Assembly (NCBI GenBank): GCA_024641465.1
Contig: JAHEDB010000129.1
Coordinates: 1 to 6,509 of the forward strand
Direction: 5' to 3'
Length of the DNA: 6,509 nt
Origin: Chromatiales bacterium
GTDB lineage: Bacteria; Pseudomonadota; Gammaproteobacteria; UBA6429; Thiohalophilaceae
In this document: piece by piece, positions 1-6,176 of the stretch
Position numbering within the stretch: position 1 is the stretch's first letter
How the letters are laid out: the number at the start of each line of letters is the position of its first letter
Made by a program: the position numbers and the translations under genes
Notes under the pieces: model-generated
What the model saw: the letters and a program-made list of their open reading frames with translations, nothing else
Databases searched by the model: none
What the model was told of the DNA's origin: nothing

Positions 1-594
1 ACCGAGGCGACGCAGGCCGATGGCGGTAATATCTCGATCCTGGTGCAACGCTTCATCTATCTCGACCACAGCGCCATCACCGCCTCGGTCAGTGGCGGGG
101 CCGGTAACGGCGGTAATATCTTTATCGACCCGGAACTGATGGTGATCAAAAGCAGCACCATCACCGCCAATGCGCACGGCGGTAAGGGGGGCAATGTCAC
201 CATTATTGCCGGTAATCTGATCACCTCACCGGACAGCGTGATCAGCGCCTCATCAACCCTTGGCATCGATGGCGAGGTGATGATCGATGCGCCGATTCGC
301 GACCTGGATTCAGACCTGGTGTTGCTGCCGGAAAACCTGCTGGATGCCTCCAGCCTGTTCCGCAACGATTGCGCCGCAGTCGGTGGTCGCTATAGTAGTT
401 TTGTGGTGAGTGACGCCCTGCAGGCCGCCGGTGGTTTGCTGTCACCGGCCTATTATGTCGATGAACAGGCCATGCAATTAAGCCGGCTTGGTGATTCTCC
501 GCGGGCGGGAGACTCATCGGAAAATACCCTGGCTTACCACCGCGTAGTGGATTTGCCCCGTGGTGGCTGTCAAACAGGCAGTCACGTATTCTGA
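1..594 (+). CDS. C-terminal part of a TpsA-type filamentous haemagglutinin-like exoprotein (5' truncated)
   Basis: The frame is open from the first base and ends at TGA 592-594, giving 197 residues of the C-terminus; the real start lies upstream of the window. A GTG at 43 is in frame but sits inside the repeat-like sequence and has no reason to be a start. Residues 1-85 alternate glycine/asparagine turns (GGN, GNGGN, GGKGGN) with short beta strands (IFID, VTIIAG), as in right-handed beta-helix adhesins. The segment DLDSDLVLLP then leads to a non-helical tail with SSFVVS, which is typical of the C-termini of haemagglutination-domain TpsA proteins. Such proteins carry an N-terminal TPS domain (not visible here), reach the periplasm by Sec and cross the outer membrane through a TpsB pore. 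The next gene, 33 bp downstream, is that pore, so the two form an operon. The tail has two cysteines, C124 and C190 (numbered from the first base). The cargo function (adhesin, cytolysin or other) cannot be told from this fragment. Confidence 0.88.
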   Translation, partial: TEATQADGGNISILVQRFIYLDHSAITASVSGGAGNGGNIFIDPELMVIKSSTITANAHGGKGGNVTIIAGNLITSPDSVISASSTLGIDGEVMIDAPIRDLDSDLVLLPENLLDASSLFRNDCAAVGGRYSSFVVSDALQAAGGLLSPAYYVDEQAMQLSRLGDSPRAGDSSENTLAYHRVVDLPRGGCQTGSHVF

Positions 595-627
595 GAAAAG
601 TTTGCACAATAATAAGCGAGTTATCGC

Positions 628-2304
628 ATGCAGTACCTAATCACGACGCTGCTGATAGTTAGTCAGTTACTTACGGCGGGTTATGTCTACAGCCAGGAGC
701 CGGTCCAGCCCCTGCAACGACCGGCGGAAAGGCCGTTGGATGCCCCTGCGCAAAGGCAAAGGCCTGCACCTGCGATCAGCCTCCCACCCGCACCGACGAT
801 ACCGGCGGACAAGTTGTCGGCGGCCCTGCGGGTCTTCGTCAAGCGTTTTAGCTTCGAAGGCAATACGGTGGTGAGCGATGCCGAACTGGCGCTGATCACC
901 CGGCCCTATGAAGGGCGGCAGATCGATGCCGAAGAGTTACAGGCCGTGCGCCGGGCGGTGACACTCTATTATATAGATAGAGGTTATATCAATTCCGGCG
1001 CCATGATCCCCGATCAGCCGGTAGACCAGGGGGTGATTCGCCTGCGCATTATCGAGGGTCGCCTGACGGGGATCGAGGTCAGCGGTAACGACTGGCTGCG
1101 CACGGCGTATCTTTGGCAACGTATCCGCCTCGGCAGTGAACAGGTCCTGAATATCCAGGTCCTCAAGGACCAGTTGTTTATCCTGCAACAGGACCCACGC
1201 ATCAGCCAACTGCACGCCCGCCTCGAACCCGGCAGCAAACCCGGCGAGAGCGTGCTACATGTCCGGGTGGTGGAGGACCATCCCTTGCAGATGTATTTCT
1301 CGGCCGATAATCACAGTTCACCGAGCGTCGGCGAGGGACGTGGCGAGCTGACCCTGCTACACAACGACCTGACCGGCAACGGCGATACCCTGAGTGGGCA
1401 ATATGTATATAGCCGTGGCCTGGATAACTACGATATCAGTTATGCGTTGCCGTTGAGCGCGATGGATGACCGGATTCGATTCAGCTACACACAGGGTGAA
1501 TCGAGAATTATCGAACAACCCTTTACACAGCTCGATATAAAGAATAAATCACGAACCTCAGCCCTGGCCTATGTCCATCCTTATTACCGCACCCCCGATG
1601 CGATCTATGATGTCAGCCTGCAGGTCGAAACGCGCGAGAGTCAGACCTTTCTGGGCGGGGAGCCCTATTCATTTATTGAAACTGCCGAGCAGGGCAAGAC
1701 CCGGTTGAGCGTGGTGCGCCTGGTGCACAGCTGGTTACAACGTTATCCGCAACGCATCGTCACCGGCCGCTCGACCCTGTCGAAAGGCATCAACGAGCGC
1801 CGCGCCACCATCAGTGAGCAGGAACCCGATGGCGATTTTGTCAGCTGGCTTGGACAGGCGCAGTGGGTGGAGCGCTGGCCCGCCAGCCACCATGAGCTGG
1901 TGACCCGTGGCGCCTTGCAAGTCAGCGATGACCCGCTCTTACCCATGGAACAATTTTCTATCGGTGGCGCCAATACCGTGCGTGGCTACCGTGAAAACCA
2001 ACTGGTGGGAGATAACGGTATCGTCGTCAGTATCGAGTATCGGATCCCGATATTTGGCGCCGCATCGGAGTACGGACGTTTTCAACTGGCCGGATTCGCC
2101 GATTATGGCCAGTCACGGAATCGGGTGACGGATGATCCAAAACCAAATGAATTGTACAGCGCCGGGCTGGGGCTGCGCTGGCACAATGGCAGTTACAGCC
2201 GCTTTGAACTGTACTGGGCCAAACCCCTGCGAGATGTTTCCGTGCAAAGCGGATCGCTGCAGGATGAGGGGATCCATCTGCGGTTTGAAACGCGGGTGTT
2301 TTAA
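628..2304 (+). CDS. TpsB outer-membrane transporter, ShlB/FhaC/HecB family
   Basis: The 558-residue protein has the family's usual length. Residues 1-22 are a Sec signal peptide (hydrophobic LITTLLIVSQLL, likely cut after VYS or SQ). A proline-rich stretch (about 24-62) precedes the first POTRA domain (about 68-150; FSFEGNTVVSD, LYYIDRGYINSGA, IRLRIIEGRL) and the second (about 150-217, ending in LHVRVVED). The rest is a predicted 16-strand beta-barrel. It contains the family hallmark VRGY at 451-454 within GGANTVRGY, which belongs to the loop that folds into the pore, then FADYG at 490-494. The chain ends in phenylalanine (RFETRVF), the usual outer-membrane barrel signal for Bam. Its role is to recognise the TPS domain of its partner in the periplasm and thread it to the cell surface without ATP. 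It follows the TpsA gene by 33 bp and is probably co-transcribed; the ATG at 628 has only a weak purine-rich stretch upstream (AAGCGAG). The substrate is inferred from adjacency. Confidence 0.95.
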   Translation: MQYLITTLLIVSQLLTAGYVYSQEPVQPLQRPAERPLDAPAQRQRPAPAISLPPAPTIPADKLSAALRVFVKRFSFEGNTVVSDAELALITRPYEGRQIDAEELQAVRRAVTLYYIDRGYINSGAMIPDQPVDQGVIRLRIIEGRLTGIEVSGNDWLRTAYLWQRIRLGSEQVLNIQVLKDQLFILQQDPRISQLHARLEPGSKPGESVLHVRVVEDHPLQMYFSADNHSSPSVGEGRGELTLLHNDLTGNGDTLSGQYVYSRGLDNYDISYALPLSAMDDRIRFSYTQGESRIIEQPFTQLDIKNKSRTSALAYVHPYYRTPDAIYDVSLQVETRESQTFLGGEPYSFIETAEQGKTRLSVVRLVHSWLQRYPQRIVTGRSTLSKGINERRATISEQEPDGDFVSWLGQAQWVERWPASHHELVTRGALQVSDDPLLPMEQFSIGGANTVRGYRENQLVGDNGIVVSIEYRIPIFGAASEYGRFQLAGFADYGQSRNRVTDDPKPNELYSAGLGLRWHNGSYSRFELYWAKPLRDVSVQSGSLQDEGIHLRFETRVF

Positions 2305-2576
2305 CTGCTTAATCAGATTGAAGACCCTCCATACATGTAACGAAATCCTCTCATAATCCCCCGTATTGACGCTGCCTCTTTAATTACACCAAGCGCCTGA
2401 TTTTGATCGTTATTTTACGGTGTCGATCATCTTGATGTGAGCGGTGATCCGGCTGTCGAGCGCCTGTAGCAATCACTGATCGCTGCCTGTAACGCTATTT
2501 CTGTAAATTATCTATAACTCTGTTAACATACCCTGGTTTAAGTTTTTACTCATAATCAAACACAAGGAAACGAGAT
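2305..2576. other. Intergenic region between the tpsB-like gene and the lysine-rich gene
   Basis: This is 272 bp with no convincing coding frame. No strong hairpin with a T-run follows the tpsB stop, so the end of that transcript is not obvious. The sequence is rich in GATC and contains short inverted pairs (TGATCG at 2404-2409 with CGATCA at 2424-2429) that are too short to assign. The last 80 bases are AT-rich and probably hold the promoter of the lysine-rich gene. Confidence 0.5.
2501..2529 (+). promoter_or_regulatory. Possible promoter of the lysine-rich gene
   Basis: An extended -10 pattern TG-T-TAACAT lies at 2521-2529, in an AT-rich stretch about 48 bp before the start codon. The best -35 candidate at 17 bp spacing is CTGTAA (2501-2506), a poor match. 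TATAAC at 2513-2518 is an alternative -10 without a recognisable -35. The call rests on position and base composition more than on consensus. Confidence 0.3.
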
Positions 2577-3071
2577 ATGGCTTCTAAAAAGAAGACGCAA
2601 AAGATAATTGGCAGTAGTGCCGCTGAAAAAGCCGTGAATATCGCAGTCAGTAGTCTGGTGGACATGGCGACATCGACCAACAACGCAATTATTATCCTCG
2701 ATAAGCAAAACAAAAAATTGGCCGCCGAAGCAAAACGCCTGGGTAAAAAGCGCATCATGTTAATGAAAAGGAAAAAGACCGCGGCAAACAAACTGAAAAA
2801 AGACGCCAGCGCGATCAACAAAAAGGACTTGAAGACGGTCGATAATGAGATTGCGGCAACCAAAAAAGAAGCGGCCAGGATCACCAGTCAAAAGACCAGC
2901 GTATCAGTCGAATTGACCGCACTTAAAGCGGTGTCTAAACGTGCAGCGGCCTATAACAAGGCAATGGGCATGATGGATCGGGTGTTAAATAAACCGAAAA
3001 AGAAGGCAAAGAAGAAAAAGTCCGCGAAAAGGACGCTTGCGCCGGTAGCAAAATTGGCCATCGTTGCCTGA
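2577..3071 (+). CDS. Lysine-rich, histone-H1-like basic protein of unknown function
   Basis: I do not recognise a named family. The 164-residue product has about 36 lysines and 7 arginines against 11 acidic residues, one tyrosine, and no cysteine, tryptophan or phenylalanine. Residues about 15-45 form a less charged, alanine/isoleucine-rich segment. Residues about 40-130 are alanine/lysine-rich and look like a long helix or coiled coil. Residues 139-152 form a lysine tail (KPKKKAKKKKSAKR) like the tails of eukaryotic H1 and bacterial histone-like proteins, followed by a short hydrophobic end (LAPVAKLAIVA). The start is well supported: AAGGA at 2564-2568 lies 8 nt before ATG. The gene stands alone, with its own terminator 6 bp after the stop. 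The lysine codons are mainly AAA/AAG runs, so the gene is richer in A than its neighbours. There is no signal peptide, so it is probably cytoplasmic. Binding to DNA or RNA is inferred from charge only; a polyanion-binding structural protein is equally possible. Confidence 0.85.
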   Translation: MASKKKTQKIIGSSAAEKAVNIAVSSLVDMATSTNNAIIILDKQNKKLAAEAKRLGKKRIMLMKRKKTAANKLKKDASAINKKDLKTVDNEIAATKKEAARITSQKTSVSVELTALKAVSKRAAAYNKAMGMMDRVLNKPKKKAKKKKSAKRTLAPVAKLAIVA

Positions 3072-3077
3072 GCCAAT

Positions 3078-3102
3078 ACCCACCGTCAGGTGGGTTTTTT
3101 TT
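3078..3102 (+). terminator. Intrinsic terminator of the lysine-rich gene
   Basis: A perfect 7-bp stem ACCCACC (3078-3084) / GGTGGGT (3089-3095) closes a GTCA loop and runs straight into eight T residues (3095-3102). It begins 6 bp after the TGA stop. On the minus strand the T-run would precede the stem, so it works only for the plus-strand gene. Confidence 0.92.
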
Positions 3103-3212
3103 CGTGTGCGTTTAACGGCAACTGTATTGAGACGCTGGCGGGTCAATCGGTATCGATAACAAGTGCGATCTGTGACAGGCACGGATGAGTGGCGCATTCA
3201 CGGTTTGATTAT

Positions 3213-3476
3213 TCAGACGGTATCTTTGCCCTTGGGATTGCGCCAGACACTGTCGCCGGGCCAGCGGGTCTCCAGATAAAGCGCCTCAACCTTCTGCCTG
3301 GCCCACGGGGTTTTGCGCAGAAATTTCAGGCTTGAGGCGATGCTAGGATCACTGGTGAAGCATTTGATCGTGATTCGCTTACCCAGCTCTTCCCAACCGT
3401 ATTTTTCTACCAGGCGGGTGACAACCTGCGCCAGCGTTACGCCGTGCAGCGGGTCACGTGCCCCTGGATTGGTCAT
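3213..3476 (-). CDS. VF530 family (DUF2132) small DNA-binding-type protein
   Basis: The 87-residue protein matches the VF530 family through most of its length: DPLHGVTL (8-15), YGWEELG (26-32), IKCFTSDPS (37-45) and SLKFLRKTPWAR (49-60), then KVEALY. The family is named after the Vibrio fischeri protein VF530, whose structure suggested nucleic-acid binding; the cellular role is not established. The tail after residue 68 (ETRWPGDSVWRNPKGKDTV) is less conserved. Its ATG overlaps the TGA of the upstream RRM gene in an ATGA (3473-3476 read on the minus strand). There is no strong independent ribosome-binding site (only GGGTGG nearby), so translational coupling is likely. The family assignment is secure; function is inferred. 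Confidence 0.92.
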   Translation of the reverse strand: MTNPGARDPLHGVTLAQVVTRLVEKYGWEELGKRITIKCFTSDPSIASSLKFLRKTPWARQKVEALYLETRWPGDSVWRNPKGKDTV

Positions 3477-3742
3477 CGGCCACCCGGCTTGTCCGTATCT
3501 GGCTTGGGTTCGGCCTTTTTAACGCGGACCCGGTTGCCCGCGATATCCATGCCGTTGATATTTTTTATCGCCGCCTTGGCATCCCCCGGTTTTGGCATCT
3601 CGACAAAGCCAAAGCCTTTGGAATTGCCCGTCGCCTTGTCCATCACCAGGATGCAGGACTGTACCGTACCGAAGGGCTCAAACAGGGTGCGAAGCTCGGC
3701 CTCGGTGGTGCTGCGGGCAAGATTGCGTATCAGGATTTTCAT
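3473..3742 (-). CDS. Small single-RRM RNA-binding protein
   Basis: The 89-residue protein is one RNA recognition motif plus a short charged tail. RNP2 is ILIRNL (3-8) and RNP1 is KGFGFVEM (42-49), with aromatic F44 and F46 available to stack on RNA bases. LFEPFG (20-25) and AIKNINGMDIAGNRVRVKKA (58-77) complete the beta-alpha-beta pattern. The second RNP2 position, usually aromatic, is leucine (L4), so one stacking contact may be missing. The tail (EPKPDTDKPGGR) is hydrophilic and short, unlike the glycine-rich tails of cyanobacterial cold-induced Rbp proteins. A protein of this kind is expected to bind single-stranded RNA in the cytoplasm; targets are unknown. It is the first gene of a two-gene operon with the VF530 protein, overlapping by 4 bp. 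A consensus TATAAT lies about 30 bp upstream of the ATG. Confidence 0.93.
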   Translation of the reverse strand: MKILIRNLARSTTEAELRTLFEPFGTVQSCILVMDKATGNSKGFGFVEMPKPGDAKAAIKNINGMDIAGNRVRVKKAEPKPDTDKPGGR

Positions 3743-3772
3743 GGGGTCACCGTGTTATCAGGGAATCTGTGG

Positions 3773-3778
3773 ATTATA
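3773..3778 (-). promoter_or_regulatory. -10 box for the RRM-VF530 operon
   Basis: Read on the minus strand this is a perfect TATAAT, placing a transcription start about 23 nt before the RRM start codon. No good -35 hexamer is found 16-18 bp further upstream (the best is CATTCA), so the promoter may be weak or need an activator. Confidence 0.45.
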
Positions 3779-3833
3779 GCGCCTGTGGCGGGGTGTGAAT
3801 GGGATTTTCTTGTATCAGACATTATTTAGTCGA

Positions 3834-3863
3834 ATGAAACTTTGTCTGGTGCTCGGTTATAAT
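3834..3863 (+). promoter_or_regulatory. Sigma70-type promoter for the dauA-like gene
   Basis: ATGAAA (3834-3839, four of six -35 consensus bases) and a perfect TATAAT (3858-3863) are separated by 18 bp. Transcription would start near 3870, leaving a leader of about 40 nt. It is divergent from the TATAAT box at 3773-3778, with about 80 bp between the two -10 boxes. Confidence 0.6.
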
Positions 3864-3895
3864 TGAGAGTGCCTGTAACTCATCGGCAAATCTAT

Positions 3896-3900
3896 TGAGG
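3896..3900 (+). promoter_or_regulatory. Ribosome-binding site that decides the dauA-like start
   Basis: TGAGG lies 9 nt before ATG 3910. The in-frame TTG at 3895 overlaps this site and has no Shine-Dalgarno sequence of its own. The ATG is therefore the better start, and the protein has 578 rather than 583 residues. Confidence 0.75.
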
Positions 3901-3909
3901 TCATCAATA

Positions 3910-5646
3910 ATGCCCCATCGCGCCCATCTGTTTTCATTGCGAATCGGCCATGCCCTGCGTGAGAGCTTCAGGCATGAACGCTATTCGGGGCGACGATTCG
4001 GGCAAGATGTGATGGCCGGGCTGACCGTCGGCATTATCGCCATTCCGCTGGCGATGGCGCTGGCGATTGCCAGCGGCGTCGCGCCGCAATACGGACTCTA
4101 TACCGCGATCATCGCCGGTTTTCTGATCCCGCTGCTCGGCGGTTCCCGCTTTAGTATCTCCGGCCCAACCGCGGCGTTTGTGGTGATCCTGTTTCCTGTT
4201 GCGCATGAGTATGGGCTGGGTGGTTTGCTGGTCGCCAGCCTGATGGCCGGCGGTATTTTGATCGCCATGGCCCTGTTGCGACTGGGACGGCTGATCGAAT
4301 ACATCCCTGAGTCCGTGACACTTGGCTTTACGGCGGGGATTGGCGTGGTGATCGCCACACTGCAAATCAAGGATAGCCTGGGTTTGCACCTGACCGCCGT
4401 ACCCGAACACTACGTGGGAAAGGTCTGGCAACTGGTGCAGGCGCTGCCCGCCACGCACTGGCCGAGTGTGCTGGTGGCGGTGGTCACCTTTGCTGTGATG
4501 TTAGGGTGGCCGCGCCTGAAAACCGTCGTGCCGGCGCACCTGCCCGCGATACTGGCCGGCACACTGGTGGCCATGGGACTGACGGCCCTCGACCCCGCCT
4601 GGATAATCGATACCATCGGCTCGCGGTTCAGCTACACCCTGACCGATGGTTCGATCGGACATGGGATTCCCCCGGTCATGCCGGCCTTCGACTGGCCCTG
4701 GAATCAACCCGGCCCGGGTGGTACACCCATTGCGTGGGACTGGCAAACCATTTCGGATTTACTACCCGATGCCTTTGCCATCGCCATGCTCGGCGCCATC
4801 GAATCCCTGCTATGCGCGGTGGTGCTCGACGGTATGACGGGGACGCGACACAGCGCCAATAGCGAACTGTTGGGGCAGGGTATCGGCAATGTGATTACGC
4901 CGTTGTTCGGCGGTATCACTGCGACCGCGGCCATCGCGCGATCAACCGCCAACTATCGCGCCGGTGCCCAGTCACCCGTGTCAGGTATGATTCATGCGTT
5001 GGTGGTGCTGCTTGGTCTGGTGGCCCTCGGTGATGTCCTGTCTTATCTGCCGATGCCGGCGATGGCCGCCTTGCTGGTGGTGGTGGCGTGGAACATGAGC
5101 GAGGCCCCCAAGGCCCTGCACCTGTTGAAGACCGCACCGCATAATGAAGTCTGGGTATTTCTCGCCTGTTTTTCCCTCACCGTGTTGTTCGACATGGTGA
5201 TCGCCATTACCGTGGGCATCATCATGGCCGCCTTGTTGTTCATGAAAGAGATCGCCGAAATGACCAGAGTGACGGATATCACGGAGAATCGGCGCGTGAT
5301 CCATGAACCCCTGGCGGAGGGTTGGGTCGTATTCAAAATCAGTGGGCCGCTATTCTTCGCCGCCGCCGACCGGGTCTTCGGTGAACTATCGACGCTGTGC
5401 GATAACAAGCAGGGGATTATTCTTTATCTCGATGGTGTACCGATCCTCGATGCCGGTGGCCTGAACGCGTTGAACAAGTTCATCGCCACATGCGCCAAGA
5501 CCGATACCAGGATATTTATCGCCGACCTGCAATTTCAACCACTCAAGACCCTGGCGCGGGCCAACGTCAAGCCCATCCCCAATGTTTCCGCTTTTTATTC
5601 TACGTTGAAAGAAGCCCTGGACAATGCGCTGCGGGCAAACATATAG
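3910..5646 (+). CDS. dauA: SulP family anion/C4-dicarboxylate transporter with STAS domain, DauA-like
   Basis: The 578-residue inner-membrane protein closely resembles E. coli DauA (YchM) by recall: VGIIAIPLAMALAI, SGVAPQYGLYTA, ISGPTAAFVVI (from residue 83), RLIEYIPESVTLGFTAGIG, GAIESLLCAVVLDGMTGT (around E298), FGGITATAAIARS (from F333) and LTVLFDMVIAI. The hydrophobic part (about 30-440) has the SulP/SLC26 core with the usual many transmembrane helices. The C-terminal STAS domain (about 462-573) faces the cytoplasm and carries DAGG (514-517) where anti-sigma antagonists have the phosphorylated DS/DT motif. E. coli DauA takes up succinate and other C4-dicarboxylates aerobically; relatives carry sulfate or bicarbonate, so the substrate here is inferred from the close resemblance. 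The ATG at 3910 is chosen because TGAGG precedes it. The gene stands alone between a divergent operon and a convergent one; no metabolic neighbours help fix the substrate. Confidence 0.93.
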   Translation: MPHRAHLFSLRIGHALRESFRHERYSGRRFGQDVMAGLTVGIIAIPLAMALAIASGVAPQYGLYTAIIAGFLIPLLGGSRFSISGPTAAFVVILFPVAHEYGLGGLLVASLMAGGILIAMALLRLGRLIEYIPESVTLGFTAGIGVVIATLQIKDSLGLHLTAVPEHYVGKVWQLVQALPATHWPSVLVAVVTFAVMLGWPRLKTVVPAHLPAILAGTLVAMGLTALDPAWIIDTIGSRFSYTLTDGSIGHGIPPVMPAFDWPWNQPGPGGTPIAWDWQTISDLLPDAFAIAMLGAIESLLCAVVLDGMTGTRHSANSELLGQGIGNVITPLFGGITATAAIARSTANYRAGAQSPVSGMIHALVVLLGLVALGDVLSYLPMPAMAALLVVVAWNMSEAPKALHLLKTAPHNEVWVFLACFSLTVLFDMVIAITVGIIMAALLFMKEIAEMTRVTDITENRRVIHEPLAEGWVVFKISGPLFFAAADRVFGELSTLCDNKQGIILYLDGVPILDAGGLNALNKFIATCAKTDTRIFIADLQFQPLKTLARANVKPIPNVSAFYSTLKEALDNALRANI

Positions 5647-5730
5647 AAATATACGTTATAACCCAAACATTCGCGGTTTCAAGGAATAACTGCAATTAAT
5701 GGTCAACTGCGACGCATTTTGCCCAGAGGG

Positions 5731-6144
5731 TCAGCGCGGTATTTCTCCCGATGTAACGTAATATGCTGCTGTGCGCGGTAGAGCAGGTTGGCCAGCCGTT
5801 GCGGTTAACTCGCACTTGTAATGTGATGCAGTGTCGAGCGACTTGCCGGGCACGGCCGTTATAACCATGCGTTGATAGAGTCGCATCGTATTGCTACTCC
5901 GGTCAATGGTTATTCGCGCCGGACTGCTCGAACCCAGGAGGGTTCCTGTATCCCAGTAAGGCTGAGTGGTGCGAAACAGAGCGCTACCACCATACCCAAC
6001 ATGACAGTTCAGCATAAGATGTGTATTTGCCGCAGGCACATTGTCGAGTTCAAGCGGGACGTTTATGGTAATGTCCAAGGCATGGGCGCCAAGCGGCAGG
6101 GCCAGCAGTCCGATAAACAGATACAGGCGTTTGAGTTTATTCAT
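5731..6144 (-). CDS. Small secreted protein with signal peptide and two cysteines, unknown family
   Basis: I do not recognise the family. The 137-residue product begins with a clear Sec signal peptide: basic NKLKR, hydrophobic LYLFIGLLALPLG, and AHA at 20-22 as the likely cleavage site, leaving a mature chain of about 115 residues starting LDITINVPLEL. The mature part looks all-beta. It has exactly two cysteines, C47 (LMLNCHV) and C111 (HYKCELT). Their spacing of 64 and the YxC context recall the bridged strands of an immunoglobulin-like sandwich, so a periplasmic or surface protein with one disulfide is inferred. The start is strong: AGGAG lies 7 nt upstream of ATG. It follows the repeat-protein gene by 32 bp on the same strand and is probably co-transcribed with it. 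The 3' end converges on dauA with 84 bp between the stops and no obvious hairpin. A pilin-like or adhesin-like role is possible but not shown. Confidence 0.82.
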   Translation of the reverse strand: MNKLKRLYLFIGLLALPLGAHALDITINVPLELDNVPAANTHLMLNCHVGYGGSALFRTTQPYWDTGTLLGSSSPARITIDRSSNTMRLYQRMVITAVPGKSLDTASHYKCELTATAGQPALPRTAAYYVTSGEIPR

Positions 6145-6150
6145 ATGAGT

Positions 6151-6157
6151 TCTCCTC
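6151..6157 (-). promoter_or_regulatory. Strong ribosome-binding site of the small secreted protein
   Basis: Read on the minus strand this is GAGGAGA, with AGGAG 7 nt before ATG 6144. It fixes the start and shows that the gene is translated independently of the one upstream. Confidence 0.85.
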
Positions 6158-6176
6158 AGTAAAGTTTTAGGTTTAA

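Noticed and set aside
43..45. GTG as start of the TpsA-like gene
   Set aside because: The frame is open from base 1 and the sequence before it (TEATQADGGNISIL) is the same beta-helix type.
628..2304. BamA/TamA rather than TpsB
   Set aside because: There are only two POTRA domains with a proline-rich N-terminal extension, and the partner TpsA gene lies directly upstream.
2404..2449. Inverted GATC-containing pairs in the gap after the tpsB-like gene
   Set aside because: Arms are only 5-6 bp, no T-run follows, and GATC is frequent throughout this stretch.
3151..3158. Palindrome TATCGATA between the terminator and the VF530 gene
   Set aside because: An isolated 8-bp palindrome with no promoter nearby; expected by chance.
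3895..3909. TTG at 3895 as the start of the SulP gene
   Set aside because: It overlaps the Shine-Dalgarno sequence TGAGG that serves ATG 3910, and has no ribosome-binding site of its own.
3934..4458. Long antisense frame within the SulP gene
   Set aside because: It is histidine/glutamine-rich low-complexity translation opposite a strongly conserved transporter frame, with no ribosome-binding site.
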